Positions 57,390 to 64,000 of a stretch of 64,000 nt of DNA are shown in pieces. The DNA is from Amylostereum areolatum (taxonomy: Eukaryota > Basidiomycota > Agaricomycetes > Russulales > Stereaceae). The position numbers were made by a program, and so were the translations under genes. The stretch lies in contig SAXG01000050.1 in the NCBI GenBank assembly GCA_012932865.1, positions 287,753-351,752 on the forward strand. The letters are read 5' to 3'. The first letter of the stretch is position 1. The number at the start of each line of letters is the position of its first letter. A model generated the notes under the pieces. The model did not search any database, was not told the origin of the DNA, and saw nothing but the letters and a program-made list of their open reading frames with translations.

Positions 57390-58350
57390 TCAATCAAGAA
57401 ACAACTCCTCGAACGCTCCAGACGCAGGATCGTCAGTGCAGCTCGTGGGGTCAGGTGCCCCCACTACGGTTGATAGGGTTTTCACCAAGCCATCCAAAAC
57501 CGATATTTGGTTTGGTGGACAGTCGAACTCCCCACGACAAACCGGACAATCGTATATAGAACCACGTGAATCTATAAAACCTTCCTCGTCGTCATCCATG
57601 GTTCGATGTATACACTTGAGGCAAAACGCATGGCGACAACTAGAAATTCTACATCGTTCTGGATTTTGATACTGGATTTCAAGGATGGCAGGGATAACAA
57701 GACGTACACGCACGGGCGGATCATGACATCAAGACATACGCCGCAAGTGAGTTCAAGGTCCCTTTCGGCGCGGATCTGGTGGTAACACGAGTCAGATCTG
57801 CAACGAAGGATTGGAGGTGTTGGATCCACGCACTTGCTCCCACAACACCACGATACCGCGGAGACGGGATTCCGCCTTGGCGATCTTGCCCCGCACTCGA
57901 ATGAGTTGGTCGATCCGAGCCTTGACGGCGATGTTATCCTGTTGCGTGGACGAAGACGGTCAGGGCCGCGCGAGAAGGTGACGCAGCACAGTGAACGCGT
58001 ACCCGTTCCAGAGCAGACATCCGACGACGGGCACCCGTTGGGGAATAGCGACTAGATGCGATTATCTTGACCTTGGCTGAGCGTGCAGTGGCGGGCTTGC
58101 GTCGGGCAGAGGAGCTGGCGGACAACGCTGGGTCTTCGCCTTGCGCAGACGCCGGGGCGGGAGCGTCAGGAAGGGATGACAGCTCGTTTGAGAAATCGAG
58201 ATCGGATATGGCGGCGCAGAGAGCTTTGAGCATTGTGGCTGGTGGGGTAAAGCGGAGGTGAGATGTCTGAAAAGATGGTATCCGATTGTGGGAGAGCACC
58301 TGCCGATAGATGGGGTAGTTGACCACACGCCGGAAGCCTGAGGTGGCCAT
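57390..58350 (-). CDS. RING-finger protein, probable E3 ubiquitin ligase
   Basis: Start MATSGFRRVVNYPIYRQVLS at 58350 (good context); an in-frame ATG at 58233 (MLKALCAAISDLDFSNELSS) is an alternative. The middle is helical (VKARIDQLIRVRGKIAKAES). After the exon join LWEQ|IRAERDLE, the RING follows: LTCGVCLDVMIRPCVYV, CRHAFCLKCIHRTM, YDCPVCRGEFDCPPNQI, a C3HC4 pattern with one pair split by an intron. The protein ends GAFEELFLD. The intron before IRAER runs GTGCGT...CCACCAG (56 nt). RING proteins of this size usually transfer ubiquitin directly from E2; the target is unknown. Confidence 0.8.
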
Positions 58351-58911
58351 GTTTTAAGAGTGAGCTGTCGTTCGCAATCCTCGTCGCTCGAGGACTGAAT
58401 GCACAATGCACATTGAAATTGGCGAATGTAGACTGGTCACTGGTATGTACTATGTAGTAGCACTATGAGGCTTTGTTCTTCGCGGCCGGGCGCTGCCGCG
58501 GGGGCACGTGCAGGCTTTCAGCCTTCAAGCAATTGATGCGCAGGCCTGGCCTCGGACTGCAGTCAATTGCAAGAGCTTCAAGCTCCAATTATCTGGCCCA
58601 AGCAGTACTGGATCTGATCAATGTCAATTCATGAACTATGAATTGCTTTATTGAACCCAAAGGTACGTTCACCACTTGGCAGTGGCAGACCCAGAGGGCT
58701 GTAGAAACTGGAGTGGCCGCCGCAATACGTGGCCCATTGATCGCCATCCTCCCGGCATACTTCCATGGTTCGCGACAGTCCTTGATTGTGAAGCCACAAT
58801 TGGTATCCGACGCGGGGGATAAAGCGGTCCAGGTTGCACCCATTCAAGATACCTTATCGGCATAACTCGTGCACCCCATTCCGTCCACGCAGAGCTCATC
58901 TAACAGTACCG

Positions 58912-59518
58912 ATGCCATCTTTACGCCTCCCCGTGCCCGTCTTCGACGTCAGTTTGCCTTTCATCTCGTCCGTCCCCCGCTGACCTTCGTATTTGCCAAA
59001 CACTAGACTTTGATCACCGTCCGCGGTCGCTTTTTTCAAGCCCGCGCAGATGTCCCTACATACGCAGAAATCCCCACAGTCATTCCGAAATCCGAGTCTG
59101 CTCTTCTCCCTCGCTTTCCAGGCGTGGAAACCCTCCTTGGAACCCACTCCACCGTGCACGACTGCTGGGTTACCGTCGGCGACGACAGTGGCAAACGACA
59201 TCGCTTCCTCGTCTCTTGCACTCTCCGCCCTCAAACTACGATCAACTACGCCATCCAGTCACGCTTTCCTGAACTTCCTCCGTGGTCTGGGGAGGTTGTC
59301 GTTATGGCTATCGGGACGAAGAATCGGGTGGTGGGTTTGAGAGGGCGCGCTCAAGTCGCTCTGGCCGATGCTGCCGTGCGGATGTGCGTCTGTTCCCCCT
59401 CTTTCCTCACGGCGCATCTCAAATTTGACGCGATTCTAGGTTTCTTTTACGCGTGCAGACCGACCTCTCCACCGTGGAAGGCCTCAACTGGCCTCTCGAC
59501 ATCCCAACGGACATATGA
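58912..59518 (+). CDS. Unknown 163-aa protein
   Basis: Three exons (58912-58947, 59007-59383, 59440-59518) join in frame: MPSLRLPVPVFD|TLITVRGR ... ADAAVRM|FLLRVQTDL ... GLNWPLDIPTDI. Donors GTCAGT and GTGCGT, acceptors CTAG and CTAG. The sequence looks like a compact mixed alpha/beta protein (PPWSGEVVVMAIGTKNRVVG) without signal peptide or TM segment. No family recognised. The consistent frame across two introns is the main support. Confidence 0.55.
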
Positions 59519-60392
59519 TCACGATGTGGCTCGCGTCTCTTTCCCCTTACGTCGAGCTACGAGTAGACACAATGGATCCTTTCGTTTGTATCGTTCACGC
59601 ACGCTCGAGGAGCGACGACCGTAGTAAATGAACTCTGTTTATACCTCCGACCTAAGATCATGCAAGCGAATGTGGGGTCATGCGTAGATTGAGGCGGGTA
59701 GATGAGCATGTGCATAGGAGATGGAGGTAGGTAGATAGGTGCACGAGGGAACGATGTAGGCAACTCGGATACAGTGTGCATTTCATGACACAGCTCGGCC
59801 GTGCCGATGCGAGTCGAAAGCAATGGAGGAAGAAAACAGAAGGGAAGGGTTTAAATAGATAACCCACAAGGCCATCCTCAGTGTATGGCACCTGCATCGA
59901 GCCCACCCAGTCACAACGGTATCGTCCCTCTTGTCATCCACGCCATCCACCATGCCTCCGTAACATCTTCCACGCAGGGCATCTTCCGCCGCCGCCACGG
60001 CGGCTACAGCTTGAAGCGCACAGATGGGAACGTGACGAGATCCAGATCGGAACAACAGTATAGGAAGCACTTCTATGAGGCCGAAGGCTTTGGCTCCGTG
60101 TCGCCTGCCGGATTCTCGAAGATGCGTGACGGCGAGGCCCTCGTGAACCGGAAGGGACCAACGGGGCGACCACGTCCACGACGATTTGTACCTGACAAGG
60201 GGAACGCGCGCGGAAGTGTCCGCAGAAGTGTCGGATCCAGGATCGAGGCTACTCGACTGTTGGCACCAGAGAAAGACGGCAAAGAGCAGATACGGCACGT
60301 ACGTTTGTCCTGTGGGAGTCACGATCCTGCAAGAGGGATGAAATGGCGACTTGGAAATGCTGGCCGAATCGACGAGGGTACAAGCGCAAACG
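59519..60392. other. Interval with unsupported open frames on both strands
   Basis: Open frames overlap on both strands (59885-60610 plus, 59783-60604 minus). The plus frame is Arg/Gly-rich without motifs and runs into the tandem repeat. No gene is called. Confidence 0.4.
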
Positions 60393-60650
60393 GATGGTCT
60401 GCCGGAGCCTGTGGGGATCACCGTGAGGACGAGAGGAGAAAGAAATTGAAGATAAAGAGGAAAAGAAAGATATTGCACCAGGTCGACGACGGGGGGCCAG
60501 CACCACTCGACGCACGCCAACACGGAATTCATAAGAAAGCCATGCGACGCGCGACCTGCATGCGCGCGGCACACGACCGAGGTCGCATGCCAGCGAGCAC
60601 ACACACTTGAGAGTGGTGGGGCGAGGGCGGGAGCAGGGACGAAAGAAGGT
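60393..60650 (+). repeat. Tandem direct repeat, unit 1 (about 258 bp)
   Basis: Nearly the same sequence recurs at 60789-61050, including GAAAAGAAAGATATTGCACC and the end word GGGACGAAAGAAGGT. There are several substitutions and small indels (an extra 4-5 bases in an A/G-rich stretch, one G lost in a G run), which change any reading frame between the copies. Confidence 0.92.
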
Positions 60651-60788
60651 GGCGACGACGTACGAGGACGGCAAGGACGACGAGGTCAAACAGCAGTGGC
60701 AGCGGTTTGGGCGACGGCGGCGACGGTCACGGTCCTCGTTTGCGAGGCGAGAATCCTGGCCGAACGTTTGCGCTTGTGCCCCCGACGA

Positions 60789-61050
60789 GATGGTCGTCCG
60801 GAGCCTGTGGGGGTCACCGCGAGGACGAGAGGAGAAGAAGAAGAAATTGAAGATAAAGAGGAAAAGAAAGATATTGCACCAGGTCGACGACGGGGGCCAG
60901 CACCATTCGACGCACGCCGACACGGAATTCATAAGAAAGCCATGCGACGCGCGACCTGCATGCGCGCGGCACACGACCGAGGTCGCATGCCAGCGAGCAC
61001 ACACACTTGAAAGTGGTGGGGCGAGGGCGGGAGCAGGGACGAAAGAAGGT
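60789..61050 (+). repeat. Tandem direct repeat, unit 2 (about 262 bp)
   Basis: Second copy, about 400 bp downstream of unit 1. The 138 bp spacer between units is Arg-codon/GC-rich and not part of the repeat. No target duplications or terminal inverted repeats are evident. Confidence 0.92.
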
Positions 61051-61400
61051 ACTTAGCGACGACCGAGGACAGGAGATTCCCACGCGCCATGCCGGCGGTG
61101 GTCTAAACCGGAGATCCCCGCGCGCTGGCGCAGGCGCAGGCGCACTGGCAGTGGCAATCGCTTCTCGTCATCGTCGTCCTCGACCTCGAGCATCGGTCCC
61201 ACGGCACATCCGACACCGCGAATTGCGGCTTTCGCGACAGCTCCCAGGCAGAGCGCCGCATGCCTGCGCGAGCTCGCCTGCCTTTGCGTTAGCTATTCGT
61301 AGTCGGTCGACTCGGTCGCCGTCGTGGTTCCTATCTGGCTCTTCTCCACTTTTCCTTCCGCCCCTCGTCATCAGAAAATTGGACGTTTTCCTCTCACCAC

Positions 61401-61690
61401 ATGTCGCATTGTGCGGTCCAGGTTAGTCTTAGTCCAGGGTCTTCCTCAGCCGCGCTTAGATTCGGACGCCAATGCTCATCATCCCCCAGGTCTTTTCTAC
61501 GCACGTCAACGACGACGTATCATCTCCTGTCGACCGTTCCGTCGCCTATTTCTCTCAAGTTCTGCTCGCTGGGCTGCTGGGCATCGGCGGCGCACGTTCA
61601 GTGCTCAAACCACGGGAGAAGAAGTCTGCAGAGGCGGAAAGGCCGAAGAAGCAACCGCCGCTGTCAATGTCTGCGCGTCCGACGGCCTGA
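61401..61690 (+). CDS. Candidate 73-aa single-pass membrane protein
   Basis: Two exons, 61401-61421 and 61490-61690, joined by a 68 bp GTTAGT...CCCCCAG intron in phase 0 (MSHCAVQ|VFSTHVNDD). The middle DRSVAYFSQVLLAGLLGIGG holds a hydrophobic helix, followed by a basic tail (SVLKPREKKSAEAERPKKQP). Such small proteins occur in mitochondrial inner-membrane complexes, but I recognise no family. Support comes from the clean splice join and the amphipathic-basic layout only. Confidence 0.42.
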
Positions 61691-61856
61691 AAAATCGACT
61701 CGTGACTGTCCAGGGACGGTGTCGGTGCACAATCGAATGTGACAAGAACGACGGCGGGACACTCGGCCGCGCCTCGTGTCCACGAAGTGATTATAGCGAG
61801 TGGTAAGTGTCTGAACACGCTGCCGCTCGTCGAGCTCAACAACGCCGCCGCGGTCG

Positions 61857-61864
61857 TATAAAAA
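61857..61864 (+). promoter_or_regulatory. TATA box of the HMG-box gene
   Basis: TATAAAAA, 49 bp upstream of the ATG at 61913. A good consensus match at a plausible distance, although fungal start sites usually lie further downstream of TATA. Confidence 0.5.
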
Positions 61865-61912
61865 GCAGCCCATAATGCCCCCAACTGGCACCCACATTCG
61901 CTCAAGAACGAC

Positions 61913-63377
61913 ATGGCCGACCTCTACTATCCCATGGGCCTCTACGACCCTCACAACGGTACGCACACTCCCTTATCACACCCACGCCTCAAGGCAGATC
62001 CTGATCTCCCCCCCCTTCACAGATCCCCTGCTCACCACGTTCGCGGCGTGGTCATCCCAACCCTTGCAGTCATCCTGTCCCCCCACTGGTCTTGGCCGGG
62101 ACCAGTCCAAATGCGAGACAAGCACCCCGGATTTCTCTATCGATCTCGTGTCCCCCCCCCGGTCTCTTCCGCGCGAGCCCCCCGACGCTTGACTCTTCCG
62201 TGCTCCCGCCTTGCGCGCCCAGCGACCCTTTCGACACTGACGGCGCTCGCGCTCGCTCTCTCCCCGGTCCCATACGAACTTCCAAAACCAGGTCTTAGAC
62301 CACGGCGCCCCTCCTGCCCATGTCCCGCGCCCTTCCAATTCTTTCATCCTCTTCCGCACAGAACTCTCGTCACGGTATCGAGACACCGTCAACTGCAGCA
62401 ACCGCGACTTCAGCCGGTTTGCCTCCGGCGTATGGCGCTCGCTGTCGGACAAGGCCAAGGGAGCGTACAAGGAACGGGCCAAAGCGGCCAAAGCTGAACA
62501 CGCTCGAAGACATCCCAACTACCGCTACTCGCCCAAACGACGCTCGAAGACGGGACAAAAATGCGACGATGCCTCGAAAGATACCTCCGGTGTGCAGGGC
62601 CTCCAGCTCGTCGAGCTTGTGACGCGAGAAGTCGAGGTCGCGAACGCGGGCCAGGGCGGTGACAGCGACGCCTTTCCCTCCGCTCTCACTGTGGAAAATA
62701 GTGCTCTACCCGTTAATGCGACAACCCCCTCCTCTTCTTTTTGTTCTTCGCCCTCTCCGCCCTCTCCGCCCTCTCCGCCCTCTCCACCCTCTCCACCCTC
62801 TTTCCTCGCCCCCTTCTTCCCCGTCCTGCCCCATATCCCCACCGTCCGTCTCTTCGCCGCCCGTTCCCCTCTCCCCCCTGTGCCGCCGCCGAACCTTCTT
62901 CGCCGCCTTCCCGAAGTGACTGCCTGCGATTCCCAGTGGGAGGCCTTCATCGCTGGACTCGCTGGCCAATACCATGACCAACGCGAACGCCGCGTGGACG
63001 TCCGCTCCCATCCCGCTCTCGCACCAGTCGCCTGGGTCCCCTGCCAACGAGCTGATCGAGCCGTACGACATCGACTGGGAGAAGGTCATGGCGGAGATCA
63101 TGGCGGGCCCTCCCGACCACATCGTATACTGTCCAGCCGCCGCTTACCGCCAATGGCGCGGGACGCTCCTCCCCTGCCCGTCGATGCACCCGCCGAGCAT
63201 CCGTCTTTCCCACTTCTCCCACTCGGAAGCACGGAGCTCGATTCTTCCGACTTTTGGTCCAGCGCGCTGTACCCCTCAGCCTTAAACGAATCGTTCGACG
63301 CCGTCCCGAGAAGCGCGAAAGTCGGCTCTCTCTTTGAAGACTTGTCTTGGACCGAGTTTCTCGCCCTTTTCGATTGA
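61913..63377 (+). CDS. HMG-box transcription factor (MATA_HMG type)
   Basis: Start MADLYYPMGLYDPHN at 61913. Exons 61913-61958, 62023-62147 and 62292-63377 join in frame to give 418 aa. The HMG box follows directly after the last intron: HVPRPSNSFILFRTELSSRY, FSRFASGVWRSLSDKAKGAY, KAEHARRHPNYRYSPKRRSK, with the RPxNxFILFR start and the HPNYRYSP end of the sequence-specific (SRY/MAT/Ste11-like) class. Between them is a Ser/Pro-rich stretch (SPSPPSPPSPPSPPSPPS) from a TCTCCGCCC repeat in the DNA. The C-terminal ~60 residues are acidic/aromatic (DSSDFWSSALYP, FEDLSWTEFLALFD), resembling an activation domain. Relatives control mating and fruiting in basidiomycetes. The intron 62148-62291 (144 bp) is long and less certain. 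Confidence 0.86.
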
Positions 63378-63714
63378 TTGGGGCCGTTGCCATTGCATAT
63401 GTCCCTTTTTTCCGTCCCGTCTTATTCTTCTGTGCTTCCTGTTCCTTTACGTATTACCTTTCTTTTCCCAGCCATCGCCCTCCCCCCGATTGAATGCGGC
63501 TGCCCGTACTAACCGTGATGTATTGTCTGTACATATGGGCCTCCATTCGCCTTGTATTCTTTACCATTCATACGCGTTTCAATTCATGTCCTCCCCTTCC
63601 ATACTATCGTGCATAAGACGACGTGTTTCCTAAACAGCACGGAGTTTTGACGGACACGGCTTCGATAATCCCCGGAAACCGGTTGTTCCTTGTGTAGGGA
63701 CCAGTGCCGTGAAA

Positions 63715-63732
63715 TCTATCTATCTATCTATC
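63715..63732. repeat. (TCTA)n microsatellite
   Basis: About four and a half tandem CTAT units in the 3' region of the HMG-box gene. Confidence 0.9.
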
Positions 63733-63808
63733 GGTCGGAAAATGAGGGAGGGTGTCAATGGACGTCCGCCGTCCGTATTTAGACGACGTTAAGTGGAGAA
63801 CTGGTATG

Positions 63809-64000
63809 CTAACCGCTATGTACTTCAATCGCATTCCCCAAACTCCTGATCAGCGACACCAAAGCGGGCGGTGCTGCAGGAGCTTCCCATGCCGAACTCG
63901 TGCAGCGAGGGCAATCATACAAGAGCTTTCCGACGTACAACTCGATAGAACGCAGACACTTCCCCGTCAAACCGTCGGGCACCTGGCGGATGAAAGCCGG
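63809..64000 (-). CDS. C-terminal fragment of an unknown protein, cut by the right edge
   Basis: Open for 63 codons from the window edge to the stop at 63809. It reads RQVPDGLTGKCLRSIELYVG, then KLLYDCPRCTSSAWEA and ALVSLIRSLGNAIEVHSG. The sequence looks like a folded protein end with one CPRC pair. No family recognised. The gene would be convergent with the HMG-box gene. Confidence 0.5.
   Translation of the reverse strand, partial: PAFIRQVPDGLTGKCLRSIELYVGKLLYDCPRCTSSAWEAPAAPPALVSLIRSLGNAIEVHSG

Noticed and set aside
57790..57850. A further GC-AG intron in the RING gene (GGGA|GCAAGT)
   Set aside because: An ordinary GTGCGT...CCACCAG intron of 56 nt gives a better join (LWEQ|IRAERDLE) and the usual intron length.
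59783..60610. Long overlapping frames on both strands
   Set aside because: GC-rich DNA opens both frames; no motifs, and the second repeat unit breaks the frame.

Overview
This is nuclear DNA of a filamentous basidiomycete, most likely an Agaricomycete. The genes are broken by many short introns, mostly 45-90 bp. Intergenic spaces are compact. The gene content is typically fungal: FAD2-type desaturases, Tyr1, Eaf3, Gpc1, Opi10/Hikeshi, basidiomycete 7-TM-like (DUF6533-type) proteins and a P450. There are no operons, CRISPR arrays or prokaryotic signals. Exon borders were read by eye from splice sites, frame and protein family motifs.

Region by region. 1-1986: RRP9 (U3 snoRNP WD40 protein, minus strand, running off the left edge). 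2068-8705: an apparently intact Ngaro/PAT-like tyrosine-recombinase retrotransposon with the arrangement A1-gag-RT/RNase H-YR-B1A2-extra ORF-B2. Its repeat copies look identical, so the insertion is probably recent; it split a roughly 147 bp gap between RRP9 and an intron-containing tRNA-Ala(CGC) gene (8772-8855). 9089-16201: a lipid block with two delta-12-type desaturases around an Eht1/YheT-type alpha/beta hydrolase. 17442-34689: a dense housekeeping block with Hikeshi/Opi10, a peroxisomal (SKL-ending) hydrolase, a USP-family protein that lacks its catalytic cysteine, DUS3, TYR1, EAF3/MRG15, GPC1 and an epoxide-hydrolase-like enzyme.

35981-48059 is gene-poor and looks accessory: two paralogous DUF6533-type membrane proteins, another 7-TM-like protein with microexons, a cytochrome P450, and a decayed duplicate of the P450 3' end. 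48260-64000 returns to conserved genes: an unknown 249-aa protein, an ArfGAP with a Q-rich tail, a small KPWE-motif (Pex39-like) protein, a SNF2/Rad16-like translocase, a RING protein, an unknown 163-aa protein, a 260-bp tandem repeat, a candidate 73-aa membrane protein, an HMG-box transcription factor, and the C-terminus of one more minus-strand gene.

The most notable observations are: the retroelement, with its inferred TG crossover, spliced gag and an unrecognised ORF between A2 and B2; several introns that only make sense as GC-AG introns; the predicted dead deubiquitinase; and the peroxisome-linked pair, an SKL hydrolase and a Pex39-like protein. No multi-gene system that is clearly new was found.
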